From: Lachnospira sp. UBA2821
Lineage (GTDB): Bacteria; Bacillota; Clostridia; Lachnospirales; Lachnospiraceae
NCBI GenBank assembly: GCA_002351535.1
Contig: DEGR01000036.1
Span: forward strand, 1-31,441
Reading direction: 5' to 3'
DNA: 31,441 nt
The position numbers and the translations under genes are program-made. The notes under the pieces were generated by a model that was given only the letters and a program-made list of their open reading frames with translations, did no database searches and was not told the DNA's origin. This document shows positions 7,547-15,996 of this stretch, in pieces. The first letter of the stretch is position 1; each line of letters begins with the position of its first letter.

Positions 7547-9416
7547 AACAGACACCTCCTCCAAAAGTCATAGCTCCACATCCGCTGCAGTTCATACGGC
7601 AGTTAGGTGTAACCTTTTCCTGCTTGGCATTCTCATATTCTCTCATAAGAAACTTCTTTGTTACTCCTATATCTATAAAGTCCCAAGGGAGTATTTCATC
7701 ATAACTCCGCTCTCTCGTAATATAGAAATCCATATCTATTCCTGTCTCTTCTATTGCCTTTTCCCATATGTCGTTGTCGAATGAATCTCCCCAGGCATCA
7801 TATAATGCTCCGAGTTCATATGCACGAAGTACGGTTTTACATACTTTTCTGTCACCTCTTGCAAGCAGACCCTCAAGTTCTGATACATCTGCCTCATGCC
7901 AGTTATATTTTATACTCTTCTTATTAAGCATCATCTTCATCTTGGCATTAACTATTTTTGCCTTTCCAAGAAATTCTTCTTTCGTACACATCCTTGTCCA
8001 CTGGAATGGTGTGAATGGCTTTGGAATAAAGAATGAAGAACTTGCAGTTACCTGAACTTTACCATTCCGCTGGTCCTTTGGTATCTCATAATATACTTCC
8101 GCAACTTTCTCCGCAAGCTCAGCTATACCTTCCATATCTTCTATCGTCTCCGTAGGAAGACCGAGCATAAAATATAGTTTTACCCGGTTCCAGCCACCAT
8201 GAAATGCCTCTGATGCACCTTTTAATATGACTTCTTCAGTAAGCCCTTTGTTGATAACATTTCTCATTCTCTGCGAACCTGCTTCCGGTGCAAATGTAAG
8301 GCTGCTCTTTCTTATATCCTGCACTTTACTCATAACATCAAGTGAAAATGCATCTATTCTTAATGATGGAAGTGATATGTTAACTCCTTTACCATGAAAC
8401 TCATCTATAAGATAGTTAACTATCTCCTCGAGATGACTGAAATCACTTGAGCTTAATGAACTTAATGATATTTCTTCATGTCCCGTACTGTGTAACATAT
8501 CATAGGCAAGTTTCTTAAGAAATTCTATATTACGCTCCCTGACAGGTCTGTATACCATGCCCGCCTGACAAAATCTGCAGCCACGTATACATCCTCTCTG
8601 AATCTCCAATACGACTCTGTCCTGCGTTGCCTTTATAAATGGAACAAGCGGCTTTCTCGGATAATAATTGAATTCTGCATTTTCATCAGGATTTCCCATA
8701 TCTACGACAAGCTGTTTTACTATCTTATCCTTTGCATGCTCATTGTTCTTCTTAAATTCCTTTATTGTTCCGTCCTCGTTATATGATACGTCATAGAACA
8801 TAGGTACATACATTCCTGGAACTTCTGCTACCTTCTCTAAGAACTCTTTTCTTGTGCCTCCGCTCTTTTTATGCTCTTTGTATATATCAAATATTCTGTA
8901 GTACTGCTTCTCTCCTTCACCCATATAGAATACATCAAAAAAATCCGCTAATGGTTCGGGATTATATGAACATGGACCGCCTCCAAATACTATTGGATCG
9001 TCTTCTGTTCTCTCTTTTGCCATCAGTGGAATTCCACTTAAGTCTAATATTTGCAACACGTTTGTATAACACATCTCATATTGTAGTGTTATGCCAAGAA
9101 AATCAAATTCTTTAATAGGATCCTGTGATTCTATTGCAAATAACGGGATTTTCTTTTCACGCATGACTTTGTCTAAGTCTTTCCATGGAGAGTATACACG
9201 TTCACAATATACATCATCTCTCCTGTTGAACATATCATATAATATCTGTATTCCCAGATGTGACATTCCAATCTCGTACACATCCGGGAAACACATTACA
9301 AATCTTATATCAACATCCGCCGGATTTTTTCTGACCATATTTACTTCGTTGCCTATATATCTTTCAGGCTTTTCAACACTCAATAAAACCTCATCAGGTA
9401 ATGCTAATTTTCTCAA
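7530..9416 (-). CDS. TIGR03960 family B12-binding-type radical SAM protein
   Basis: This 628-residue protein carries the radical SAM cluster motif CIRGCRFCQAG (CX3CX2C) near residue 280, preceded by a region like the B12-binding domain of this family (MCFPDVYEIGMSHLGIQILY, GGGPCSYNPEPLADFFD). The family includes no biochemically defined member that I can name; it presumably performs a radical-based modification and pairs with the DUF2344 protein encoded next. The C-terminus has a second cysteine set (CRMNCSGCG ... GGGVCF). The start is a TTG at 9416, seven bases after GGAG, which lies in the last codons of hisI; no ATG is available nearby. It starts one base after the hisI stop, so it is probably cotranscribed with the histidine operon. 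Confidence 0.93.
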   Translation of the reverse strand: MRKLALPDEVLLSVEKPERYIGNEVNMVRKNPADVDIRFVMCFPDVYEIGMSHLGIQILYDMFNRRDDVYCERVYSPWKDLDKVMREKKIPLFAIESQDPIKEFDFLGITLQYEMCYTNVLQILDLSGIPLMAKERTEDDPIVFGGGPCSYNPEPLADFFDVFYMGEGEKQYYRIFDIYKEHKKSGGTRKEFLEKVAEVPGMYVPMFYDVSYNEDGTIKEFKKNNEHAKDKIVKQLVVDMGNPDENAEFNYYPRKPLVPFIKATQDRVVLEIQRGCIRGCRFCQAGMVYRPVRERNIEFLKKLAYDMLHSTGHEEISLSSLSSSDFSHLEEIVNYLIDEFHGKGVNISLPSLRIDAFSLDVMSKVQDIRKSSLTFAPEAGSQRMRNVINKGLTEEVILKGASEAFHGGWNRVKLYFMLGLPTETIEDMEGIAELAEKVAEVYYEIPKDQRNGKVQVTASSSFFIPKPFTPFQWTRMCTKEEFLGKAKIVNAKMKMMLNKKSIKYNWHEADVSELEGLLARGDRKVCKTVLRAYELGALYDAWGDSFDNDIWEKAIEETGIDMDFYITRERSYDEILPWDFIDIGVTKKFLMREYENAKQEKVTPNCRMNCSGCGAMTFGGGVCFEAKN

Positions 9417-9417
9417 T

Positions 9418-9750
9418 TTATTTCTCCATTCCGTTATATATCTCTGTAAAGAAACAGCTTCTGTTACCTGTATGGCATGCTGCCCCTACCTGTTCTACTT
9501 TAGCAAGCAAAGTATCTTTGTCACAGTCTACTATTAACGATTTTACATACTGGTAATGTCCTGATGTAAGTCCTTTAATCCATAACTCATCTCTGCTTCT
9601 GCTGTAATATGTCATAGTTCCTGTCTCTATAGTCTTGTTATATGCCTCTTCATTCATATATGCAACCATTAACACCTCATCGGTCTTATAGTCCTGAACC
9701 ACAACCGTTACGTGTCCGTCACTGTTTAACTTGAACTCTGAGAATTTCAT
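9418..9750 (-). CDS. hisI: Phosphoribosyl-AMP cyclohydrolase
   Basis: The 110-residue protein contains the family motifs YYSRSRDELWIKGLTSGH, the metal site VDCDKDTLLAKVEQ and ACHTGNRSCFF, all intact. It opens the purine ring of phosphoribosyl-AMP in the third step of histidine synthesis. Its length matches a stand-alone HisI; the HisE pyrophosphohydrolase domain often fused behind it is absent and no hisE is present in the window. AAAGGCGG lies seven bases before the ATG. It is the last histidine gene of the operon, 15 bases after hisB, with the radical SAM gene starting one base after its stop. Confidence 0.96.
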   Translation of the reverse strand: MKFSEFKLNSDGHVTVVVQDYKTDEVLMVAYMNEEAYNKTIETGTMTYYSRSRDELWIKGLTSGHYQYVKSLIVDCDKDTLLAKVEQVGAACHTGNRSCFFTEIYNGMEK

Positions 9751-9765
9751 ATATTTTCCGCCTTT

Positions 9766-10518
9766 CTATAATGCACCCTTTGTTGAAAGTAAATCTTTAA
9801 TACGCTCATCCTTGATTGTTGCCTGATCAAGAGCTTTTGCAAATGCTTTGAACATGCCTTCAATTATGTGATGGTTGTTAGCACCTGCCATCTCTTTTAT
9901 ATGAAGATTCATTGCAGACGCATATGAAACGGCGTAAAAGAATTCTTTAACCATCTCTGTATCGAAGTAGCCGACTCTGTCTGTGGTGAATTCTGCATCG
10001 AATACAAGATATGGTCTTCCCGACAAATCAAGGGCACAAAGTATAAGTGCCTCGTCCATAGGTAAAAGTGCAGAACCATATCTTTTTATCTGCTTCTTAT
10101 CTCCCACTGCTTCTTTGATTGCCTGTCCAAGAACTATTCCTGTGTCTTCTATTGTATGATGACAGTCAACCTGTAAATCTCCTTTTACTTTTACTTTAAG
10201 GTCGAACAATCCGTGTTTTGCAAAACTTATAAGCATATGGTCAAAAAATCCTATACCTGTGCTTACTTCAGACTGTCCTGTTCCGTCAAGATTAAGTGAT
10301 ATGAAAATATCTGTCTCACTTGTTACTCTTTTAACTTCTGCTTTTCTTTCCCTGACATCAGATTCTTTTTTATCTATGGCATCAATATTGTTATCTGCAT
10401 TTTTATCTATATTTTTATCGGTATTGTTATCAGTATTTTTGTCAGTATTTTTGTCATAATTTCTATCACGGTTTCTATTGTAGTTTCTGTTGTAATATCT
10501 TCCGGGCCTTTTTTCCAT
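9766..10518 (-). CDS. hisB: Imidazoleglycerol-phosphate dehydratase with repetitive N-terminal extension
   Basis: From about residue 57 the protein is a normal monofunctional HisB: RKAEVKRVTSETDI, the metal-binding histidine motifs GFFDHML, DCHHTIEDTG and ANNHHIIEGMFKAFA, with the end YGSALLPMDEALIL-type core intact. It dehydrates imidazole glycerol phosphate. Residues 1-56 are an extra, highly hydrophilic tail made of ten tetrapeptides of the pattern [RKN]-N-x-[DN] (residues 7-46, for example KNTDKNTDNNTD). The extension is real coding sequence: the only plausible start is the ATG at 10518, with AGGAG seven bases upstream, and no ATG/GTG/TTG start is available nearer the catalytic core. The phosphatase domain of bifunctional HisB is not present; the tail is unrelated to it. 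Confidence 0.95.
   Translation of the reverse strand: MEKRPGRYYNRNYNRNRDRNYDKNTDKNTDNNTDKNIDKNADNNIDAIDKKESDVRERKAEVKRVTSETDIFISLNLDGTGQSEVSTGIGFFDHMLISFAKHGLFDLKVKVKGDLQVDCHHTIEDTGIVLGQAIKEAVGDKKQIKRYGSALLPMDEALILCALDLSGRPYLVFDAEFTTDRVGYFDTEMVKEFFYAVSYASAMNLHIKEMAGANNHHIIEGMFKAFAKALDQATIKDERIKDLLSTKGAL
10381..10500 (-). repeat. Ten tandem 12-bp units inside hisB
   Basis: Ten consecutive 12-base units (for example ATCAGTATTTTT at 10429-10440, GTCAGTATTTTT at 10441-10452) encode ten tetrapeptides at HisB residues 7-46. The units are imperfect; the first four encoded (RYYN, RNYN, RNRD, RNYD) are arginine/tyrosine rich and the remaining six lysine/asparagine/threonine rich. Because the unit is a multiple of three, gain or loss of copies keeps the frame, so copy number may vary between strains. 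Confidence 0.85.
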
Positions 10519-10532
10519 AATTCTGCTCCTTT

Positions 10533-11840
10533 TTATTTTTCAAAACGCACTTTAATTGAGTTAGCATGTGCCGTAAGTCTCTCTGCTTCTGCAAATTTAA
10601 TAATCTCATCATGTATAGGCTCAAGTGCCTCTCTAGAGTATGATATTATGCTTGATTTTTTAATAAAATCATCTACACTTAGTGCCGAGAAGAATTTGGC
10701 AGTTCCGTTTGTTGGAAGTACATGGTTAGGTCCTGCAAAATAATCTCCAAGTGGCTCAGAACTGTACTCACCGAGGAATATTGCACCTGCGTTTTTAATC
10801 TTTGTCATAGTATAGAATGGGTCTTTTGTTACTATTTCAAGATGTTCCGATGCTATTTCATTTACTGCATCTATTGCATCATCCATATTTTCAGCTATAA
10901 GAATATGCCCATAGCTTTCAAGTGATTTCGATATAATCTCTGCTCTCGATAACTCTTTCACAAATCCGTCTATCTCTTCTGACACTTTGCCGGCAAGTTC
11001 TTCACTTGTAGTAACAAGTATTGCTGATGCCATCTCATCATGCTCTGCCTGTGATAACATATCCGCTGCAACATATCTTGGATTAGCTGTCTCATCAGCA
11101 AGTACAAGTATCTCACTTGGTCCTGCAATCGAGTCGATGCTTACGAATCCATATACAGCTTTTTTGGCAAGTGCGACAAATATGTTGCCGGGTCCGACTA
11201 TCTTATCAACTTTTGGGATACTCTCTGTTCCGAATGCAAGAGCTGCTATAGCCTGTGCTCCACCTACTTTATATATTATATCTACTCCGGCTTCATTAGC
11301 TGCCACTAATGTTCCCGGATTAACTTTGCCATCTTTTCCCGGTGGTGTTACCATAACAATCTTCTCTACACCGGCAACTTTTGCAGGTATAATGTTCATA
11401 AGTACTGATGAAGGATATGCTGCCTTTCCACCCGGTACATATACTCCGGCTTTTGACAATGCAGTAATTTTCTGTCCTAATATTGTTCCGTCAATTTTAC
11501 TGTCGAACCAGCTATACTGCTTCTGCTTCTGATGAAATTCAACGATATTTTTCTTTGCATTTCTGATAATATCAACAAGTCCTGTTTTCTCAACCTCTGC
11601 ATAGGCTTCTTTAATCTCATCTTCTGTTACAACAATCGTATCTTTATCAAGCTTTACTCCATCGAATTTCTCTGTATATTCAAATACAGCCTTATCTCCA
11701 TTTTCTCTGACATTGTTAACAATCTCATCAACTGTCTCTGTGAATTTACCATAATTATTAGGACTTCTCTTCAATAAATCATTTAATATATTTTTCTTTG
11801 TTGATTCGTTAAGTTTTGTAATCTTCATACTGTCACACAT
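10533..11840 (-). CDS. hisD: Histidinol dehydrogenase
   Basis: All family signatures are present: GVYVPGGKAAYPSSVLMN, VGPGNIFVALAKK, IAGPSEILVLAD, the catalytic region SQAEHDEMASAIL, the Glu/His pair in ASEHLEI, and the terminal EPLGDYFAGPNHVLPTNGTA. It oxidises L-histidinol to histidine in two NAD-dependent steps. Length (about 430) is normal. The start is uncertain: AAAGG is one to two bases before the ATG at 11840 (MCDSMKIT) and thirteen before the ATG at 11828 (MKITKLNES); the latter matches family N-termini better. It lies between hisG (13 bases upstream) and hisB. Confidence 0.96.
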   Translation of the reverse strand: MCDSMKITKLNESTKKNILNDLLKRSPNNYGKFTETVDEIVNNVRENGDKAVFEYTEKFDGVKLDKDTIVVTEDEIKEAYAEVEKTGLVDIIRNAKKNIVEFHQKQKQYSWFDSKIDGTILGQKITALSKAGVYVPGGKAAYPSSVLMNIIPAKVAGVEKIVMVTPPGKDGKVNPGTLVAANEAGVDIIYKVGGAQAIAALAFGTESIPKVDKIVGPGNIFVALAKKAVYGFVSIDSIAGPSEILVLADETANPRYVAADMLSQAEHDEMASAILVTTSEELAGKVSEEIDGFVKELSRAEIISKSLESYGHILIAENMDDAIDAVNEIASEHLEIVTKDPFYTMTKIKNAGAIFLGEYSSEPLGDYFAGPNHVLPTNGTAKFFSALSVDDFIKKSSIISYSREALEPIHDEIIKFAEAERLTAHANSIKVRFEK

Positions 11841-11853
11841 ACCTTTCTGTATT

Positions 11854-12501
11854 CTATTCCTGATTTGCCAGTGTTTCTTTCAAATCTTTTATAATCTTCA
11901 TAATTCTTTCATTTTCCATCTTCATGCTGACCTGATTAACTACCATTCTTGCTGAAAGAGGACATATCTCTTCAAGTACCTGTAATCCATTTTCCTTTAA
12001 TGTCGAACCTGTCTCTACTATATCAACTATAACCTCTGACAATCCGACAATAGGTGCAAGTTCAACAGAACCATTTAACTTTATAATCTCAACTGTCTGA
12101 TGCTTTTTATTATAGAAATATTCTTTGGCAATATGTGGATATTTGCTCGCAACACGTATCATTTCGTGATGCTTTAAAAGTTCTTTGGCTGATTCAGGTC
12201 CGCACACACACATTCTGCATTTTCCAAATCCAAGGTCAACCACCTCAAAAAGGTTTCTTCCTTCTTCAAGAATTGTGTCCTTTCCGACAATTCCAATATC
12301 TGCTGCACCATATTCAACGTATGTTGGAACATCTCCCGCCTTTGCAAGGAAGAATTTTATTTTCAATTCTTCATTAACAAATATAAGTTTTCTCGTATCT
12401 TTATCTTTCATTTCTTCGCATGTGATTCCGAATTTTTCAAATAATTCAAGTGTTTTTTTGGCAAGACGACCTTTTGCCAGTGCAAATGTTAAATAACGCA
12501 T
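11854..12501 (-). CDS. hisG: ATP phosphoribosyltransferase, short catalytic form
   Basis: At 215 residues this is the short HisG type, lacking the C-terminal regulatory domain of the long form. Motifs include FALAKGRLAKKTLELF near the start, AKAGDVPTYVEYGAADIGIVGKD (split across residues 55-77), and the PRPP-binding region IVDIVETGSTLKENGLQ. It catalyses the committed first step of histidine synthesis. The short form needs HisZ as activating and histidine-sensing partner, and hisZ is directly upstream. The ribosome binding site GGAGG is formed by the last codons of hisZ, six bases before the ATG, so translation is probably coupled. Confidence 0.97.
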   Translation of the reverse strand: MRYLTFALAKGRLAKKTLELFEKFGITCEEMKDKDTRKLIFVNEELKIKFFLAKAGDVPTYVEYGAADIGIVGKDTILEEGRNLFEVVDLGFGKCRMCVCGPESAKELLKHHEMIRVASKYPHIAKEYFYNKKHQTVEIIKLNGSVELAPIVGLSEVIVDIVETGSTLKENGLQVLEEICPLSARMVVNQVSMKMENERIMKIIKDLKETLANQE

Positions 12502-12502
12502 T

Positions 12503-13759
12503 TTATTCCTCCGTTCCTATGCTTTTCTCTTCTGATGTATCATTGGTATAATCATCTACTCTCATTTTATCAGGACTTATTATCGTATACACTTTGTCTA
12601 TTCCCATTCTCAGAGCATATTCCTTATACTGGTCTTCAGATATACTGCTTCTCTTTCTCATAAGAACGATTTTATGTCCCTTATTTCTCATGGCTGTTGC
12701 AAAACTTATTGCCTGTTTCTGATGAACTGTCTTATATAGTACCATGCTGTTACTGTAATCAACCTCAACTTCTATTTTCTGCCTTGAAAGTGCTACCATA
12801 AGCTGGTCAACATTTATGGCAAATCCAATGGCAGGAGCTGACTTTCCATACTGTTTAATAAGAGAATCATATCTTCCACCTGTTACAATCGCATCACCTG
12901 TTCCATATGTATATGCTTTAAGTATAACACCCGTATAATAATGGAACTTGCTTAACATTCCAAGGTCGAATGAGACATACTTCTCATAGCCGTATTCTTC
13001 GAGTATATGGTATAACTTGACAAGTCTTTCAAGTGCTTTTAATGCTTTTTTATTTCCTGTAAGTTTTGCTGCCCTGTCAAGCATATCAAGGCTTCCAAAC
13101 AATTCCGAAAAACTTAAAAATACTTTTTTCTTATCATCAGATATATCTGTATTAGATATAAGTTCCTCTACACCGAAGTAATTCTTTATCTCTATTAGTT
13201 CGTGAAGTTTCTCCTGTGTTTCTTCATCTATTCCTGTCTCTTCAACTATTCCTTTGAAGAAATCAACCTGTCCTATCTCTATCTGGAATTCTCTGAGTCC
13301 TGATGCGAGCATTGCGTCAATAACCATAACAACTATCTCTGCATCTGCATCAGATGTGTTATCACCTATTAACTCTGCCCCTTCCTGTGTAAACTGTTTT
13401 AATTTGCCCTGATATTCTGAATGGTTAATAAACGAATCAGCCTCATAACAGAATCTTATAGGCATATCTTCATCCATGTAATATTTTGATGCTGCTCTGG
13501 CAATTGAAGGAGTCATATCAGGTCTTAATACTAATGTATTTCCCTCTCTGTCGAAAAACTTATACATGTTTTTTGACAGAACACTTCCCTTTTCTTTGCT
13601 AAATATATCGAAGAACTCAAATGCCGGTGTCTGAATATCTCTGTATCCGTATCCTGATAATATGTTATGTATTTTTGACTGTATATGTAACTTCTTAGCA
13701 CATTCCTCTCCATATATATCTCTTACTCCGACCGGGGTATGTAATAATTTTTTTTCCAT
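12503..13759 (-). CDS. hisZ: ATP phosphoribosyltransferase regulatory subunit
   Basis: The protein is a paralogue of histidyl-tRNA synthetase: it begins LHTPVGVRDIYGEE, has the class II motif regions FFDREGNTLVLRPDMTPSIA and VTGGRYDSLIKQYGKSAPAIG, and then a C-terminal part. It is assigned to HisZ, not HisS, because it heads a hisG-short operon and its HisA-type motif is altered (GDAIVTGGRYD, with the aminoacylation peptide degenerate). HisZ forms a hetero-octamer with short HisG and carries the histidine feedback site. It has a perfect consensus promoter 100-130 bases upstream and starts the operon. Confidence 0.92.
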   Translation of the reverse strand: MEKKLLHTPVGVRDIYGEECAKKLHIQSKIHNILSGYGYRDIQTPAFEFFDIFSKEKGSVLSKNMYKFFDREGNTLVLRPDMTPSIARAASKYYMDEDMPIRFCYEADSFINHSEYQGKLKQFTQEGAELIGDNTSDADAEIVVMVIDAMLASGLREFQIEIGQVDFFKGIVEETGIDEETQEKLHELIEIKNYFGVEELISNTDISDDKKKVFLSFSELFGSLDMLDRAAKLTGNKKALKALERLVKLYHILEEYGYEKYVSFDLGMLSKFHYYTGVILKAYTYGTGDAIVTGGRYDSLIKQYGKSAPAIGFAINVDQLMVALSRQKIEVEVDYSNSMVLYKTVHQKQAISFATAMRNKGHKIVLMRKRSSISEDQYKEYALRMGIDKVYTIISPDKMRVDDYTNDTSEEKSIGTEE

Positions 13760-13856
13760 TGTAGTATCAAACCTTTCTCATTTTTATTATGTATTTATGT
13801 GTTGCTTTATTGATTTAAAGTAGTAATTTGTTAATTCATTACCAAACTAATTGAAA

Positions 13857-13885
13857 ATTATACTTTATAAAAAGTAACATGTCAA
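13857..13885 (-). promoter_or_regulatory. Consensus sigma-A promoter of the his operon
   Basis: On the minus strand TTGACA (13880-13885) and TATAAT (13857-13862) are separated by exactly 17 bases: a perfect match to the vegetative consensus. The -35 box begins three bases beyond the recU stop. Transcription would start near 13850, giving a leader of about 90 bases before the hisZ ATG. I see neither a T-box specifier/antiterminator nor a histidine-rich leader peptide in that leader, which suggests the operon is transcribed strongly and controlled mainly by HisZ feedback; that last point is inference. Confidence 0.88.
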
Positions 13886-13887
13886 CT

Positions 13888-14421
13888 CTATTGTCTTACT
13901 GCCAGATCCATCTGTAACTGCTCAAGATAATGAACCGGAACACTTTTTCCTGAATGAATTCTGAATGTCTTGTCAATCTCCTCATATCTTACGCTTTTTC
14001 TCCCCCCATTAACAGCTCTTTCGTAAAATATCTTCAAATCTTTAAACGGCATATAGTACATTTCATCTTTCTCTATATAATATAGAAGAATAAATGCAAT
14101 GCCATTCTGTTTCTCAAATGCCTGCATGAACTTATACTGATGTTCATGCACATTCTGCATTGAAAATGTATCTTTATGACATTCTTTAGCATCAAAGCAC
14201 ACAGGTATTCCCTGTACGGCTCCTATATAATCAACCGTACTTTTCTGTTCAAAATATGCAAGTGCTATATGTCTTGTATTCTTATCAATTTTAATTGGCT
14301 TTATAGGAGTCGGTATCTTTTGTATAAGTGCAAGACCCGTATCCTTATATTTTTCATTTGTTATATTAATCAGCTCTTCGAGTGTAGAACCTCTAAGTCC
14401 TCTGCTATTCCATGTTCCCAT
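13888..14421 (-). CDS. recU: Holliday junction resolvase
   Basis: The 177-residue protein matches RecU: GLRGSTLEELINITNEKY, IQKIPTPIKPIKI, AYFEQKSTVDYIGAV, the nuclease core CFDAKECHKDTFSM and VHEHQYKFMQAFEKQNGIAF. The conserved aspartate, the Glu-Cys/Lys region of the catalytic site and the stalk region are in place. RecU cuts Holliday junctions in Firmicutes, replacing RuvC. It starts 17 bases inside the end of the upstream pseudouridine synthase gene, with AGGTGA five bases before the ATG. In Bacillus recU neighbours a penicillin-binding protein gene; here it does not. The his promoter lies immediately after its stop. Confidence 0.94.
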   Translation of the reverse strand: MGTWNSRGLRGSTLEELINITNEKYKDTGLALIQKIPTPIKPIKIDKNTRHIALAYFEQKSTVDYIGAVQGIPVCFDAKECHKDTFSMQNVHEHQYKFMQAFEKQNGIAFILLYYIEKDEMYYMPFKDLKIFYERAVNGGRKSVRYEEIDKTFRIHSGKSVPVHYLEQLQMDLAVRQ

Positions 14422-15394
14422 TGTTCACCTGATTCCATATATTCATAAACATTTCCGGTATTGGCGCTTCATATGTTTTACCGGATACGTTAGAAAGTTC
14501 TCCTTCAAGCTGTGGCATTTTTACAATTCCGGCATGTAAAAGCTGATGCTTAAGTCCGAACTGCTTTAAATACTGTTTATTAATCTTCGCATCTCCGTAT
14601 TTTGCATCACCTATTATCGGATGCCCGTCAGATGCTAGATGTGCTCTTATCTGATGTGGCTTTCCTGTAACCAGCTTTACTTTTAGAAGTGTTACGTTAT
14701 TCCTCGTCTCCAGAGGTTCATATATCGTATTGATATACGATGCGTCTTTTTTTTCTTTATAAAGAATTGTTACCTTGTTAGATGCACTGTCTTTGATAAG
14801 ATAGCCTTTTAATTCTTTTTTGTCAATCATCTTCCCCCTGACAAGACAATAATAATACTTGTCCATTGTCCTTTGCTTAAGCATATCAGACAAAACCTGA
14901 AGTCCTTTTAGAGATTTTCCTGCCAATACTATTCCACTTGTATTTCTGTCAAGTCTGTTACATACAGAAGGCTTAAATGTCTGTAAATCATCTTCTGTGA
15001 TGCATTTGTTCTTTATAAGATATGATATCAGATATTCATTAAGGGATATATCATCAGGTTTTGCCTTCTGCGTAAGCATTCCGGCCGGCTTGTTAATAAG
15101 GATAATATTATCATCCTCATAGATAACATCTAATTCTATATCCGGAACTTTATACATATCTCCCGTCAATTTTCTGCCTCTGAATTTTTCTATTGTATCA
15201 TCAGCAAGATACATTCTGACAATATCTCCATCGCAGAGTTTTTCACTTCCGTCGGATTTTTTACCATTAAGCAGTATATTCTTTTTTCTAAGCATTTTGT
15301 ATATAAATCCTTTGCCAGCTTCATTAAGATACTTTGAAAGAAATTTATCCATCCTCTGCCCGGCATCATTGCCGGATATAGTTATATCGCGCAT
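14405..15394 (-). CDS. RluC/RluD-family 23S rRNA pseudouridine synthase
   Basis: An N-terminal S4 RNA-binding domain (about 12-63, RMDKFLSKYLNEAG) is followed by the RluA-type catalytic domain: IILINKPAGMLTQK, the catalytic aspartate in CNRLDRNTSGIVLAG, and LVTGKPHQIRAHLASDGHP with DAKYGD. It converts uridine to pseudouridine in large-subunit rRNA; which position cannot be told from sequence alone. Length (329) is typical. AAAGG lies eleven bases before the ATG. It is one of two pseudouridine synthase genes in this run (with 16782-17495) and overlaps recU. Confidence 0.93.
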   Translation of the reverse strand: MRDITISGNDAGQRMDKFLSKYLNEAGKGFIYKMLRKKNILLNGKKSDGSEKLCDGDIVRMYLADDTIEKFRGRKLTGDMYKVPDIELDVIYEDDNIILINKPAGMLTQKAKPDDISLNEYLISYLIKNKCITEDDLQTFKPSVCNRLDRNTSGIVLAGKSLKGLQVLSDMLKQRTMDKYYYCLVRGKMIDKKELKGYLIKDSASNKVTILYKEKKDASYINTIYEPLETRNNVTLLKVKLVTGKPHQIRAHLASDGHPIIGDAKYGDAKINKQYLKQFGLKHQLLHAGIVKMPQLEGELSNVSGKTYEAPIPEMFMNIWNQVNNGNME

Positions 15395-15413
15395 TTCACT
15401 TTGTGCCTTTCTT

Positions 15414-15962
15414 CTATATTATATTGATTTTTATAAAGTCTGCAACCCTCTTATCTGCTCCTGAATGCTCTTTTGATGATATTCTCTCAACATTTTCACA
15501 ATACTTTTCAAAATCTGTATATGTCTTTACAACGGTTCCCGGAAAACTTTCACATATAAGTGTCTTTATGTATTTCTGTATTTCCTGTTCTTTTGAAGCA
15601 TTATGATTAAGATATACGAATATATGCTTGTCCCTGATTGCAATAAATTCTGCATATCTGACTTTTTCTTCTGATGACATAACTGCTGCACATATAAGTA
15701 TTACATCATATGCTTTCAGTCTCCCATACATTTCCTTATCAGGAACATTATAAGGAAACATTATTATGTATGTCACAAGAAACTTTGCAGCAGGTATAAC
15801 ACATACTATACCAACTACAGTTCCTATGTTCTTTGTCGTTCCATAGTGTATATATCCTGTTAATATCGCAATCATTACAAGTATAAAACATCCAAGTGCT
15901 ATTAATAACTGTGTTATTTTTCTATGTTGGAGATAATTATAATCACCTTTTTCTGCTTTCAT
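15414..15962 (-). CDS. Small membrane protein of unknown function, 182 aa
   Basis: After a short hydrophilic start (MKAEKGDYNYLQHRK) two adjacent hydrophobic segments (about residues 17-38 and 47-69) form a hairpin in the membrane. The remaining 110 residues are a cytoplasmic-looking alpha/beta domain with YDVILICAAVMSSEEKVRYA and KHIFVYLNHNASKEQEIQKY. No catalytic motif is recognised. The frame is open to a TTG at 15983, but GAGGA is correctly placed only for the ATG at 15962, so that start is used. It lies between an SDR and a pseudouridine synthase gene in a tight minus-strand run. I do not recognise the family. Confidence 0.75.
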   Translation of the reverse strand: MKAEKGDYNYLQHRKITQLLIALGCFILVMIAILTGYIHYGTTKNIGTVVGIVCVIPAAKFLVTYIIMFPYNVPDKEMYGRLKAYDVILICAAVMSSEEKVRYAEFIAIRDKHIFVYLNHNASKEQEIQKYIKTLICESFPGTVVKTYTDFEKYCENVERISSKEHSGADKRVADFIKINII

Positions 15963-15996
15963 ATATATCCTCGTTTCTGACAATGGCCGCTTTATA

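Noticed and set aside
10381..10500. CRISPR-like short repeats
   Set aside because: The 12-bp units are contiguous without spacers, imperfect and coding.
13760..13887. Possible T-box or attenuator before hisZ
   Set aside because: The leader after the promoter is only about 90 bases, without specifier loop, T-box sequence, or terminator/antiterminator pair.
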